This document shows, in pieces, positions 7,563-16,310 of a DNA stretch of 31,038 nucleotides. The stretch's first letter is position 1. Each line of letters begins with the position of its first letter. The DNA is taken from assembly GCA_020637895.1 (NCBI GenBank), contig JACKJP010000013.1:1-31038 (forward strand). Direction: 5' to 3'. The translations under genes and the position numbers were made by a program. Under the pieces are notes generated by a model that did no database searches, had not been told where the DNA came from, and saw only the letters and a program-made list of their open reading frames with translations. Origin of the DNA: Rhodobiaceae bacterium (GTDB lineage: Bacteria > Pseudomonadota > Alphaproteobacteria > Rhizobiales > Tepidamorphaceae).

Positions 7563-8279
7563 ATGCTGCGGCACATCGCGATCATCATGGACGGCAATGG
7601 CCGTTGGGCGCAGGCCCGCGGGTTGCCACGTGCGGAGGGGCACCGCGCCGGCGTTGAAGCCGTGCGCCGGGTGGTCAACGCCGCGGGCGAACTCGGTGTC
7701 GCGCATCTCACTCTCTATTCCTTCAGCTCCGAGAACTGGGCGCGTCCGCGTTCCGAGATTGTCGAGCTCTTCGGGTTGATCCGCCGGTTTATCCGGACCG
7801 ACCTGGCCCGTCTTCATGAATCGGGTGTGCGCATCACCGTGATCGGCTCGCGCGAGGGGATCGGCAAGGATATTTGCCGGCTCATAGAAGAGGCCGAGAA
7901 GCTGACCGGCGCCAATACGCGCATGCACCTCCAGATTGCTTTCAACTACGGATCGCGCGCGGAAATCGCCGAAGCGGCAAAAAAGCTTGCCGAGCGATGC
8001 ATGTCGGGCACCATGGAACCGGCGCAGATCACGGAAGAGGCCCTTGGCGCTGCGCTTCAGACAGCCGATGTGCCCGATCCCGATCTTCTCATCCGCACCA
8101 GCGGCGAACAGCGGATCTCGAATTTTCTGCTCTGGCAGTGCGCCTATGCGGAGTTCGTTTTCATGCCGGTCCTTTGGCCCGATTTTTCTGCCGACGATCT
8201 CAATCGCGCCATCGCCGAATTTAACAGCCGCGACAGGCGTTTCGGTGGCGTGGAATCGGCCAAGCGGCTCAAGGCATGA
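7563..8279 (+). CDS. uppS: Undecaprenyl diphosphate synthase
   Basis: A cis-prenyltransferase that makes the C55 lipid carrier for peptidoglycan and O-antigen from FPP and IPP. It has 238 residues. The HIAIIMDGNGRWA motif (4-16) includes the catalytic Asp10, and RTSGEQRISNFLLWQ is the conserved IPP-binding region near the C-terminus. AAGGGGG precedes the ATG. The stop overlaps the cdsA start (ATGA, 8276-8279), indicating translational coupling. Confidence 0.96.
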   Translation: MLRHIAIIMDGNGRWAQARGLPRAEGHRAGVEAVRRVVNAAGELGVAHLTLYSFSSENWARPRSEIVELFGLIRRFIRTDLARLHESGVRITVIGSREGIGKDICRLIEEAEKLTGANTRMHLQIAFNYGSRAEIAEAAKKLAERCMSGTMEPAQITEEALGAALQTADVPDPDLLIRTSGEQRISNFLLWQCAYAEFVFMPVLWPDFSADDLNRAIAEFNSRDRRFGGVESAKRLKA

Positions 8280-9091
8280 ACAGCCCCGGCGCTGGCAAAA
8301 GCGATCTGGCCACCCGCGTCGTATCCGCGATTGTCCTTGCCCCTGTTGTACTGGCGGCGCTTTGGTTTGGCGGCGCGCCATTTGCGCTGCTCGCGCTGCT
8401 GGCAGCGATTCTCGTGTTGTGGGAATGGACCGGCATGGCGCTCGGTGACCGGCGTTCTGCCGTCAACGTCATCGGCTGGGGCACGCTTCTCCTTGTTTCG
8501 GGACTGACCTATTTCGGTGCGCCCGCCTATGCGCTGCTGATATCCGTGGCGGGAGCTCTTGTCTCGGGTGTCGTTGCGGGCAGCCAGTGGAAATGGAGCA
8601 GTAGCGGGGTTCTCTATGCGGCATTGCCTCTCATTGCGTTTGTTTCGCTTCGAGGCAGCCCGGAGGGCCTGGCCGCGATGGTCCTGATCATCGGCATCGT
8701 CTGGGCGACGGACATCTTCGCCTATTTCAGCGGGCGCTCTATCGGCGGCCCGAAAATATGGCCTGCCGTTTCGCCCAAGAAGACCTGGGCCGGCCTGATC
8801 GGCGGAACGATCGCAGCCTGTATCTTCGCCGCGCTATTTGCCCGGGCGGCCGATTATGCCCCTTTACCGCTGGCGACACTGGCGCTGGTGCTTGCCATCT
8901 TTTCTCAGGCTGGTGACTTCATGGAAAGCGCGGTCAAGCGCCGGTTCGGGGTGAAGGATGCCAGCAATCTGATTCCCGGCCATGGCGGCGTCATGGACCG
9001 CATTGACGGCCTCGGTCCGGCAGCCGTCCTTGCCGCGGCCGTCGGATTTCTGCATGTCGGCGACCCGGCAAGCGGTCTTCTGGTCTGGTAG
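8276..9091 (+). CDS. cdsA: Phosphatidate cytidylyltransferase (CDP-diglyceride synthase)
   Basis: An integral inner-membrane enzyme that makes CDP-diacylglycerol from phosphatidic acid and CTP for all phospholipids. The 271 residues are mostly hydrophobic helices. The CDP-transferase signature is at 218-242 (SAVKRRFGVKDASNLIPGHG, then Asp241-Arg242), including the metal-binding aspartates. The ATG overlaps the uppS stop by 4 bases. dxr begins 4 bases after its stop. Confidence 0.95.
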   Translation: MNSPGAGKSDLATRVVSAIVLAPVVLAALWFGGAPFALLALLAAILVLWEWTGMALGDRRSAVNVIGWGTLLLVSGLTYFGAPAYALLISVAGALVSGVVAGSQWKWSSSGVLYAALPLIAFVSLRGSPEGLAAMVLIIGIVWATDIFAYFSGRSIGGPKIWPAVSPKKTWAGLIGGTIAACIFAALFARAADYAPLPLATLALVLAIFSQAGDFMESAVKRRFGVKDASNLIPGHGGVMDRIDGLGPAAVLAAAVGFLHVGDPASGLLVW

Positions 9092-9095
9092 CCCG

Positions 9096-10265
9096 ATGCG
9101 AACGATAACAATCCTTGGCGCCACCGGCTCGATCGGCAGGAACGTTGCCGATATCGTTGAACGGCACCCGGACCGCTTTTCTGTCGATGCCGTCGCCAGC
9201 GGCAACGACGTCGATACCCTTGCGTCGATGGCAATGCGGCTGAACGCATCTTTTGCGGCCGTCGCCGATCCGCAAAAGGGTGCGGCGTTGAAGGACGCGC
9301 TATCGGGCAGCGGCATTGCATCGGGAGCGGGCGAGGGCGCTGTAATCGAAGCCGCGTCACGGCAGGAGGCCGATATTGTCGTCGGCGCCATTGTCGGCGC
9401 GGCTGGTCTGGCGCCGACGCTGGCGGCGATCAGACGCGGCGCGCGCGTAGCCCTGGCCAACAAGGAATGCCTCGTCTGCGCCGGGAGTCATTTCATGGCG
9501 GAGGCAGCGAGGTGCGGCGCCGAAATATTGCCCGTCGATTCAGAACACAGTGCGGTATTTCAGGCGCTGGATGGCAGCCCGCTTGAACGGATTCGTGAAG
9601 TCGTCCTTACAGCCTCAGGCGGACCATTCCGCAAATGGTCGGCCGACGCGCTGGAACGCGCGACGCTGGAAGACGCGCTGAACCATCCGACCTGGTCGAT
9701 GGGTGCGAAGGTGACCATCGATTCTGCGACCCTGATGAACAAGGGGCTGGAACTTATAGAGGCGCACCACCTGTTTGCGCTGCCGCCGCAAAAGCTCGGC
9801 GTGGTCATTCAGCCCCAGTCGATCGTTCATGCATTGGTCGCCTATGTCGACGGTTCCGTGGTTGCGCAACTTGGCATGCCCGACATGCGCGCCCCGATCG
9901 CCTATGCGCTCGGTTACCCCGAACGTATCGATACGCCTGTCGCCAGCCTTGATCTGGCGGCGCTTTCGAAACTGGAGTTCGAGGCGCCGGACCGAAGGCG
10001 CTTTCCCGCAATAGACATCGCCATGTCAGCGATGGAGGCTGGCGATAGTGCAACAGCTGCATTCAATGCGGCCAATGAGGTGGCTGTCGCCGCATTCCTG
10101 ACAAGAAGATTGCGATTTGTAGAGATCGCCAGGATCGTCGGGGAATGTACAGAACGCCATATTGCAAGCGGTGCTGCGGCTATCGGCTCTCTGGAAGATG
10201 CGATGGCTGTGGACAGACATGCCCGGCGCGTGGCAGGTGAGTTGGTAGAGCAATCAGGCGGCTAG
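9096..10265 (+). CDS. dxr: 1-deoxy-D-xylulose 5-phosphate reductoisomerase
   Basis: Second enzyme of the MEP isoprenoid pathway: converts DXP to MEP with NADPH and a divalent metal; target of fosmidomycin. It has 389 residues. The NADPH-binding GATGSIG is at 8-14. The metal ligands are Asp148 and Glu150 (PVDSEHS) and Glu219 (NKGLELIEA). The ATG at 9096 is chosen because it gives the standard MRTITILGATGS start; upstream in-frame codons lie inside cdsA. It supplies precursors used by UppS, its near neighbour. Confidence 0.96.
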   Translation: MRTITILGATGSIGRNVADIVERHPDRFSVDAVASGNDVDTLASMAMRLNASFAAVADPQKGAALKDALSGSGIASGAGEGAVIEAASRQEADIVVGAIVGAAGLAPTLAAIRRGARVALANKECLVCAGSHFMAEAARCGAEILPVDSEHSAVFQALDGSPLERIREVVLTASGGPFRKWSADALERATLEDALNHPTWSMGAKVTIDSATLMNKGLELIEAHHLFALPPQKLGVVIQPQSIVHALVAYVDGSVVAQLGMPDMRAPIAYALGYPERIDTPVASLDLAALSKLEFEAPDRRRFPAIDIAMSAMEAGDSATAAFNAANEVAVAAFLTRRLRFVEIARIVGECTERHIASGAAAIGSLEDAMAVDRHARRVAGELVEQSGG

Positions 10266-10308
10266 GTGGTCTACGTCCATCGCCTTTCTTGAAAGAGAAC
10301 CGGACCCA

Positions 10309-11439
10309 ATGGAATTCATTCATCTGATAACGGGATCGGCCGGCACTCTCCTGAGCTACCTCATTCCATTCATTTTCGTTCTGACGATTGTCGTGTTCTT
10401 CCACGAGCTTGGACACTTCCTTGTCGCACGCTGGTGCGGCGTATCCGTGTCCGTATTTTCGGTCGGCTTCGGGCCGGAAATAGTAGGGTTCAATGATCGC
10501 CGTGGCACCAGATGGCGCCTGTCGATCATTCCGCTTGGCGGCTACGTCCGTTTCATCGATGACGAGAATGCCGCGAGCATCCCCGACAGCGCGGCGCCAA
10601 AGAATGTGCCCGGCGGGTTTCAGACCGCGTCGGTGTGGCGGCGCATTGCCATCGTCGCCGCCGGACCGGTAGCGAACTTCATTCTCGCGATCGTCATCTT
10701 CGCGACGCTGTTTGCCACGGCCGGTCGCTATGTGATGTCGGCCGACGTCGATTCCGTTCGGCCCGGAAGCGCGGCCGCCGAGGCCGGCATCCAGCCGGGC
10801 GACAGGATTTTGAAGATCGACGGTGTCGAGATCGACAGCTTCACACAGATGCAGCGCATCGTTTCGGGCAATGCGGATCGGCCACTGGAAATCGTGTTGC
10901 TTCGCGCCGGGCGTGAGATGACCGTGACCGCGACCCCGCAATATCAGGAAATCAAGGATCGTTTCGGGAATGTCCAGCGCGTCGGCCTGCTGGGCATCTC
11001 GCGCAATCCGTCCCCGGACGACATCGTCCGCACCCGGGCCGGGCCGCTTGAGGCGGTATGGATGGGGGTGGAAGAAACCTGGTTCGTGATCGACCGCACG
11101 TTCAGCTATCTGGGCGGCATCATCATGGGTCGGGAATCGGCGGACCAGCTCGGTGGACCGATCCGGATCGCGCAGGTTTCCGGCCAGGTTGCATCCGTGG
11201 GCATCCTCGCGCTGATCAACATGTCGGCAATCCTTTCGGTGTCGATCGGCCTGCTCAACCTTTTTCCCGTGCCCATGCTCGATGGCGGGCATCTGCTGTT
11301 CTACGGGATCGAGGCGGCGCGCGGCCGGCCGCTCAGCCAGCGTGTGCTCGATATCGGCTATCGAATCGGCCTTGCGCTGGTGCTGATGCTGATGATTTTT
11401 GCCACATGGAATGACTTGATCCAGTTAAGTATTTTGTAA
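10309..11439 (+). CDS. rseP: Site-2 intramembrane zinc metalloprotease RseP
   Basis: RseP/RasP cleaves membrane-bound regulators and leftover signal peptides inside the membrane. The 376 residues contain the zinc motif HELGH at 32-36 in the first membrane helix, one PDZ domain (about 125-205; E. coli has two), and the second active-site motif NLFPVPMLDGGH with Asp325. C-terminal membrane helices follow. It lies between dxr and bamA as in most proteobacteria. Confidence 0.95.
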   Translation: MEFIHLITGSAGTLLSYLIPFIFVLTIVVFFHELGHFLVARWCGVSVSVFSVGFGPEIVGFNDRRGTRWRLSIIPLGGYVRFIDDENAASIPDSAAPKNVPGGFQTASVWRRIAIVAAGPVANFILAIVIFATLFATAGRYVMSADVDSVRPGSAAAEAGIQPGDRILKIDGVEIDSFTQMQRIVSGNADRPLEIVLLRAGREMTVTATPQYQEIKDRFGNVQRVGLLGISRNPSPDDIVRTRAGPLEAVWMGVEETWFVIDRTFSYLGGIIMGRESADQLGGPIRIAQVSGQVASVGILALINMSAILSVSIGLLNLFPVPMLDGGHLLFYGIEAARGRPLSQRVLDIGYRIGLALVLMLMIFATWNDLIQLSIL

Positions 11440-11455
11440 ATATGGGCGGGGGGCA

Positions 11456-11475
11456 GCGTTGCAGTGCGGCAACGC
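11456..11475 (+). other. Hairpin in rseP-bamA gap (first)
   Basis: GCGTTGC (11456-11462) pairs perfectly with GCAACGC (11469-11475) around a 6-base loop, 17 bases after the rseP stop. No T-run follows, so it is more likely an mRNA 3'-end or leader structure than an intrinsic terminator. Confidence 0.4.
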
Positions 11476-11541
11476 CGAGGATAAAGTGCCACAGCGGGGA
11501 TGACGGACAGTTTCAAAGCGCCAGAAAAACCGATACAAGGG

Positions 11542-11560
11542 CCGGGTGGAATCAACCCGG
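11542..11560 (+). other. Hairpin in rseP-bamA gap (second)
   Basis: CCGGGT (11542-11547) and ACCCGG (11555-11560) pair perfectly around a 7-base loop, followed by only TTT. It lies in the 203-base gap before bamA, in the likely bamA leader. Function unknown; no recognisable sigma-E type (GGAAC...CGTT) or strong sigma-70 promoter was seen nearby. Confidence 0.35.
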
Positions 11561-11642
11561 TTTCCGGTGGTGCCGCTTGAGTACGCGCAAGAATCCTGCG
11601 TGACAACGAGAAGGTCAGACGGATCTAAGGATCGATAACCCA

Positions 11643-14060
11643 ATGAGAAATGCAGTGATTTCAGCGCAGCGTGTATTTGCCTTCTTGCTCTTCCTGGCCC
11701 TGGCGCCAGTGGTTGCGACAGGCCTTTCGGTTGCAGGTGCGTCGGTCGCACACGCACAGACGATCCGGTCGGTCTCGGTTGAAGGCAACCAGCGCATCGA
11801 TGCGGAGACCGTTCGATCCTACCTTTCGCTGAAGTCGGGCAGCGCCTATTCGGCCGCAGCCGCCGACGAATCGTTGAAGACCCTCTTCTCGACCGGCCTC
11901 TTCTCGGATGTTCAGATCAACATGCGCGGCTCGGTGCTGGTCGTCAGCGTCGTCGAGAACCCGCTGATCAACAAGGTTTCGTTCGAAGGCAATCGCAAGC
12001 TGAAGGACGAGTTGCTCGCCTCGGAGGTTGAATCCAAGCCCCGTTCGATGCTGACCCGCTCGAAGATTCAGAGCGATACGCAGCGCATTCTCCAGCTTTA
12101 TCGTCGCTCCGGCCGCTTTAGCGCCCGTGTCGAGCCGAAGATCATCGATCTGGACCAGAATCGCGTGAACCTCGTCTTCGAGATCAACGAAGGCGACAAG
12201 ACCAGTGTTTCGCGGATCAATTTCGTCGGCAACGTCGCCTATACGGACTCCGCGCTCCGTGACGTGCTGATCACGACGGAAAAGAACTGGCTGAGCTGGC
12301 TCAAGAAGTCGGACGTCTACGATCCCGATCGGCTTGAAGCCGACAAGGAAATGCTGCGCCGCTTCTATCTGAAGAACGGCTATGCGGATTTCCGTGTCGT
12401 CTCTGCGATCGCCGACTATGACCGTGAGCGCAACGCCTTCTACATCACGGTCACCGTGGACGAGGGACAGCGCTACCGCTTCGGCAGCGTCGATATCATC
12501 TCGAACGTTCCGGACGTCGATCCGTCGGCTCTGTATGGCCTCGTTCAGACCAATACGGGTTCCGTCTACAACAATACGCTTGTCGACAAGACGCTCGAGG
12601 ACATGACGATCGAACTGTCGCGTGCAGGTTACGCCTTTGCCCAGGTCCGTCCGCGCGGCAATCGCAACTATGCTGACCAGACCATCGACATGACCTATGT
12701 CGTCGATGAAGGTCCGCGCGCCTATATCGAGCGTATCGAAATTCGCGGCAATACGCGCACCCTCGATCATGTTATCCGGCGCGAGCTCGATTTCTCCGAA
12801 GGCGATGCCTATAACCGCGTGCTGGTCGATCGTGGCCTGCGCCGTCTCCAGGCGTTGAACTTCTTCGAGAAGGTCGCGATCAATCGCGAGCGGGGCTCCA
12901 GCCCGGATCGCGTCATCCTCTATGTCGACGTTCAGGAGAAGCTGACGGGCGAGATTTCGGCTGGTGCCGGTTACTCTTCCAGCGAAGGCTTCATCGCGGA
13001 CGTCTCGATCTCCGAGCGCAACTTCCTCGGACGCGGCCAGTACGTGAAGATCGGCGGCAGCTTCGGCTCCAAGAAGGAAAATTACGAGTTCAGCTTTACC
13101 GAGCCCTACTTCATGGACAGGCGCCTCGCGGTTGGCTTCGACCTTTTCTCTCGCTACTCGGATCTGACCAGCGTCTCGTCCTATGAGTCGCAGACGACTG
13201 GTGGTGGCCTGCGCGCGGGCTTCGAACTGAACGAGCAGCTCAGCGTACTGTTCCAGTATCAGTATTATAAGAGTGAGATCACCATTCCGGCAGCGCTCAA
13301 CGACGGCTGTATCACCGCCGCCTTGACCCCGGTCGCGTGCGCCACCGGTATCGTCGGCGAAGCCTCGCCGGTCGTGAAGTCTGGCGCTGGCCGTGCTGAC
13401 TATTCGGTCCTCGGCTATCATCTGACCTATTCGACGCTCGACAATCCGCGCCGTCCGCGTAACGGCATCCTTGCCCGCTTCTCACAGGAAGTGGCAGGAC
13501 TTGGCGGTGATGTGAACTTCCTGCGGACCACCGGTGAGTTCACTGCGCGCCGTGAGATTCTGCCGGATATCGTCCTGATGGGCCGGGTGCAGGGTGGACA
13601 CATTGCCGGCTTTGGCGGCCAGGGCGTCAGGATGTTCGACAGCTTCTTCAAGGGTGGCGAGACGATCCGCGGCTTCGATTCCGCCGGCTACGGTCCGCGC
13701 GATCTGGCGAGCAACGATGCGCTCGGCGGCACGCTGTACTTCAACGGCACGATTGAAATCCAGTTCCCGATCCCTGTGATCCCGAGCGAACTGGGCTTCC
13801 GTGGCGCCGTCTTCGCGGATGCCGGTACGCTCTATGATATCGGTACGCTGCCAATCGGTTACGCGGCCTGCGCACCGGGCACCGTAGTGTCCGCGGCACC
13901 TTGCTACGCAGACAGCAGCAAGATCCGTTCGTCGGTCGGTGTCAGCATCCTGTGGGATTCGCCATTCGGTCCGGTCCGTGGCGACCTTGGCTATGCGCTC
14001 ACCAAAGAGCCGTACGACCAGACACAGACCTTCCGGTTCGGTGGCGGTGCCAAGTTCTGA
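11643..14060 (+). CDS. bamA: Outer membrane protein assembly factor BamA
   Basis: The Omp85 core of the BAM complex, inserting beta-barrel proteins into the outer membrane. The 805 residues begin with a Sec signal peptide (hydrophobic core about 11-32, cleavage after AHA before Q, about residue 39). Five POTRA repeats follow (about 40-420; for example VEGNQRIDAETV and IRGNTRTLDHVIRREL). The barrel carries the loop-6 IRGF motif at 675-678 and ends in the expected aromatic Phe. A purine-rich site (TAAGGA) lies upstream of the ATG. It is followed directly by fabZ, without the usual lpxD. Confidence 0.97.
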   Translation: MRNAVISAQRVFAFLLFLALAPVVATGLSVAGASVAHAQTIRSVSVEGNQRIDAETVRSYLSLKSGSAYSAAAADESLKTLFSTGLFSDVQINMRGSVLVVSVVENPLINKVSFEGNRKLKDELLASEVESKPRSMLTRSKIQSDTQRILQLYRRSGRFSARVEPKIIDLDQNRVNLVFEINEGDKTSVSRINFVGNVAYTDSALRDVLITTEKNWLSWLKKSDVYDPDRLEADKEMLRRFYLKNGYADFRVVSAIADYDRERNAFYITVTVDEGQRYRFGSVDIISNVPDVDPSALYGLVQTNTGSVYNNTLVDKTLEDMTIELSRAGYAFAQVRPRGNRNYADQTIDMTYVVDEGPRAYIERIEIRGNTRTLDHVIRRELDFSEGDAYNRVLVDRGLRRLQALNFFEKVAINRERGSSPDRVILYVDVQEKLTGEISAGAGYSSSEGFIADVSISERNFLGRGQYVKIGGSFGSKKENYEFSFTEPYFMDRRLAVGFDLFSRYSDLTSVSSYESQTTGGGLRAGFELNEQLSVLFQYQYYKSEITIPAALNDGCITAALTPVACATGIVGEASPVVKSGAGRADYSVLGYHLTYSTLDNPRRPRNGILARFSQEVAGLGGDVNFLRTTGEFTARREILPDIVLMGRVQGGHIAGFGGQGVRMFDSFFKGGETIRGFDSAGYGPRDLASNDALGGTLYFNGTIEIQFPIPVIPSELGFRGAVFADAGTLYDIGTLPIGYAACAPGTVVSAAPCYADSSKIRSSVGVSILWDSPFGPVRGDLGYALTKEPYDQTQTFRFGGGAKF

Positions 14061-14071
14061 TTTGACGGAGT

Positions 14072-14098
14072 GGCGTCTGCCGGGCTATTGGCAGCGCC
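14072..14098 (+). other. Hairpin between bamA and fabZ
   Basis: GGCG-T-CTGCC (14072-14081) pairs with GGCAGCGCC (14090-14098), 9 base pairs with one bulged T and an 8-base loop. No T-run follows. It sits in the short gap where lpxD would normally be. It may be a processing or mild attenuation structure. Confidence 0.4.
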
Positions 14099-14137
14099 AA
14101 CTTCGGATATTGAACATCGGACGGGGGCGGCCGCGTT

Positions 14138-14608
14138 ATGGCTGACGGAACTTCATCGCTCGACAGCGCAGGGATCATGCGCGTGCTGCAGCTTCTGCCG
14201 CATCGCTATCCGTTCCTGATGATCGACAAGATCGTCGATATGGACGGTGACGACTCCTGTGTCGGCATCAAGAACGTCACGATCAACGAACCGCATTTCC
14301 AGGGCCATTTTCCGGGCAACCCCGTTATGCCGGGCGTCCTGCTTCTTGAAGGCATGGCGCAGACCGCGGGCGCTCTGTGCATCCACCATCGCCTGAAGGA
14401 AGGCGGGTTGTCGCTCGTTTACCTGATGACCATCGACAAGGCACGCTTCCGCAGGCCCGTCATGCCGGGTGATCAGGTCCGATTTGTCGTCAGGAAGCTG
14501 CGCAATCGCGGGCTTGTCTGGCGCTTCGGATGCATCGCTGAAGTTGATGGCGTAAAAGTTGCCGAGGCCGAAGTCAGCGCAACCCTGGGCTCCGGCGAAG
14601 GACTGTAA
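14138..14608 (+). CDS. fabZ: 3-hydroxyacyl-[ACP] dehydratase FabZ
   Basis: It dehydrates (3R)-hydroxyacyl-ACP in type II fatty acid synthesis and competes with LpxA for hydroxymyristoyl-ACP. The 156 residues form one hotdog domain. HRYPFLMID (22-30) and GHFPGNPVMPGVLLLEG (56-72) hold the catalytic His57 and Glu71. The gap from bamA is 77 bases. Its stop (TAA) overlaps the lpxA ATG by one base, so the two are coupled. Confidence 0.96.
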   Translation: MADGTSSLDSAGIMRVLQLLPHRYPFLMIDKIVDMDGDDSCVGIKNVTINEPHFQGHFPGNPVMPGVLLLEGMAQTAGALCIHHRLKEGGLSLVYLMTIDKARFRRPVMPGDQVRFVVRKLRNRGLVWRFGCIAEVDGVKVAEAEVSATLGSGEGL

Positions 14609-15399
14609 TGCCAGATATCCATCCGACCGCCATCATCGAAGATGGCGCGGCCGTCGCGGCAGACTGCGTGATCGGTCCATATTGCGTGATTGGCGGGGGC
14701 GTGACGCTTTCCGAAGGCGTCGTCACGGCGTCGCACGTCGTGATCGAAGGCGATGTGGAGATTGGCGCGCGCACGAAAATCGGTGCGTTCTCTGCGATTG
14801 GCGGTCCTGCGCAGCATCTGCGCGCCAGCCAGGCGGAACCGGGCAAAGCTGTCATTGGCGCCGATTGTATTCTGCGTGAGCATGTCACAATCAATGCAGG
14901 AATGCTGAAGGCCGATCGGGCAACCCGCGTCGGAAACAGGTGTTTCCTGATGACTGGTTCACACGTCGCGCATGATTGCAGTGTCGACGACGACGTTATT
15001 ATTACCAATCAGGGGACTCTTGCCGGGCATGTACATGTTGGGCAAGGCGCCATTATCGGCGGGATATGTGCCATTCACCAGCACGTTCGTATCGGGGAAT
15101 ATTCCTTCGTTGGGGGTATGACCGGCGTGGAATTCGACGTGATTCCGTTCGGCATGGTGCTTGGCAATCGCGCGCGGCTAGAAGGTCTCAACATCATTGG
15201 CCTAAAGCGTCGAGGCGTTTCGCGCGCTGATATTCAGGAACTTCGTGCAGCCTATGAGCGGCTGTTCGAGTCGGGCGAGCCTCTTTCGGTGGCCCAGGAG
15301 AGATTTGGTGCCGAAAGCGGCAATGCGTTGGTTAACACAGTCATCGCTTTCATTCGCGCTGATTCAAAGAGACGGTTCTGCGTTCCCGCGCGTGATTGA
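14608..15399 (+). CDS. lpxA: UDP-N-acetylglucosamine acyltransferase LpxA
   Basis: First step of lipid A synthesis: 3-O-acylation of UDP-GlcNAc from hydroxyacyl-ACP in the cytoplasm. The 263 residues match the family (about 262). The left-handed beta-helix hexapeptide repeats cover about residues 1-190, and the helical C-terminus closes the trimer. GSHVAHDC (117-124) contains His122, the equivalent of the catalytic His125 of E. coli. TAATG overlap with fabZ indicates coupling. Confidence 0.96.
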   Translation: MPDIHPTAIIEDGAAVAADCVIGPYCVIGGGVTLSEGVVTASHVVIEGDVEIGARTKIGAFSAIGGPAQHLRASQAEPGKAVIGADCILREHVTINAGMLKADRATRVGNRCFLMTGSHVAHDCSVDDDVIITNQGTLAGHVHVGQGAIIGGICAIHQHVRIGEYSFVGGMTGVEFDVIPFGMVLGNRARLEGLNIIGLKRRGVSRADIQELRAAYERLFESGEPLSVAQERFGAESGNALVNTVIAFIRADSKRRFCVPARD

Positions 15400-15416
15400 T
15401 CTGGAGTTGCGGCCTC

Positions 15417-16310
15417 ATGCTGTTCTCCCGCACAAAGAAGACTTTCAATCTGGAAACAGCCGCCAATTCTGGTAGTGGGCGTCTTGCCATCATCGCCGGC
15501 AGCGGGCCCATGCCGGGCCATATTGCCCGCTCGGCGGAACGCGCCGGGGAAGCGCCGTTCATCTTTGCCATACGCGGCGAGACAGATATGGATTTGGCCG
15601 GCTTCGATCATGCGGTCGTTGCTGTCAGCCAGATCAGTACGGCACACGCCATTGCCACTGAAAAGGGGATCGGCAGAGTCGCCTGCGCTGGCAATTTCCG
15701 CCGTCCCGATTTTGACGCCATCAAATGGGAATGGGGAGCGCTCAAGGCGGTGCCGAAGCTGCTCCAGGTCAGAATTGGCGGTGATGATCGTGCCAATACC
15801 ATCATCGCCGATGTCATAGAGGCGTTCGGCTTTCGGCTTGTAGGACCGCTGGAAATCGCGCCGGATATCGCAGCGCCTGAAGGCGTCCTGACCAAAAAGA
15901 AGCCCGATCGCAACGCCCGCGCTGACATGGAATGCGGGCTGGCCGCAATCAGACTGATGGGCCCGCTTGATATTGGACAGGCCGTTGTGGCCGCATCCGG
16001 CCGTATCGTTGCAGTTGAGGCTGCCGAAGGTACCGACGCGATGGTCGAACGATGCGCAGGCCTGCGGAGCAACGGGCGGTTTCGCGTCAGGCCACCGTCG
16101 GGTGTCCTCGTCAAGGCGGCAAAGCCCTCACAGGACAGACGCCTCGATTTGCCCGTCGCCGGGATCAGGACCGTGGAGATGGCAATAGAGGCTCAGCTAG
16201 CCGGCATCGCAATTGAGGCAGGCTCCGTCCTCGTTCCCGAGCGCGAAGAAATGGTGAGGCTCGCGGACAAGGCGGGCATGTTCATCGTCGGCATGTCCGG
16301 CGACGCATGA
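15417..16310 (+). CDS. lpxI: UDP-2,3-diacylglucosamine pyrophosphatase LpxI
   Basis: It hydrolyses UDP-2,3-diacylglucosamine to lipid X (2,3-diacyl-GlcN-1-phosphate). LpxI (DUF1009) is the alphaproteobacterial replacement for LpxH. From the ATG at 15417 it has 297 residues. The N-terminal domain begins GRLAIIAGSGPMPGHIA. The catalytic C-terminal domain includes MECGLAAIRLMGPLDIGQAVV, AAEGTDAMVERC and LPVAGIRTVEMA. An upstream in-frame TTG at 15396 overlaps the lpxA stop; I prefer the ATG, which has GGAG at 15402-15405. The last bases overlap the lpxB start. Confidence 0.93.
   Translation: MLFSRTKKTFNLETAANSGSGRLAIIAGSGPMPGHIARSAERAGEAPFIFAIRGETDMDLAGFDHAVVAVSQISTAHAIATEKGIGRVACAGNFRRPDFDAIKWEWGALKAVPKLLQVRIGGDDRANTIIADVIEAFGFRLVGPLEIAPDIAAPEGVLTKKKPDRNARADMECGLAAIRLMGPLDIGQAVVAASGRIVAVEAAEGTDAMVERCAGLRSNGRFRVRPPSGVLVKAAKPSQDRRLDLPVAGIRTVEMAIEAQLAGIAIEAGSVLVPEREEMVRLADKAGMFIVGMSGDA

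Noticed and set aside
11500..11580. 26-codon ORF in the rseP-bamA gap
   Set aside because: Its only purine-rich stretch touches the ATG, it is Pro/Gly-rich without a recognisable feature, and it contains a hairpin; probably chance.
11661..13421. 586-codon minus-strand open frame inside bamA
   Set aside because: Shadow of the BamA frame: no start context and no domain; bamA itself is complete and well conserved.
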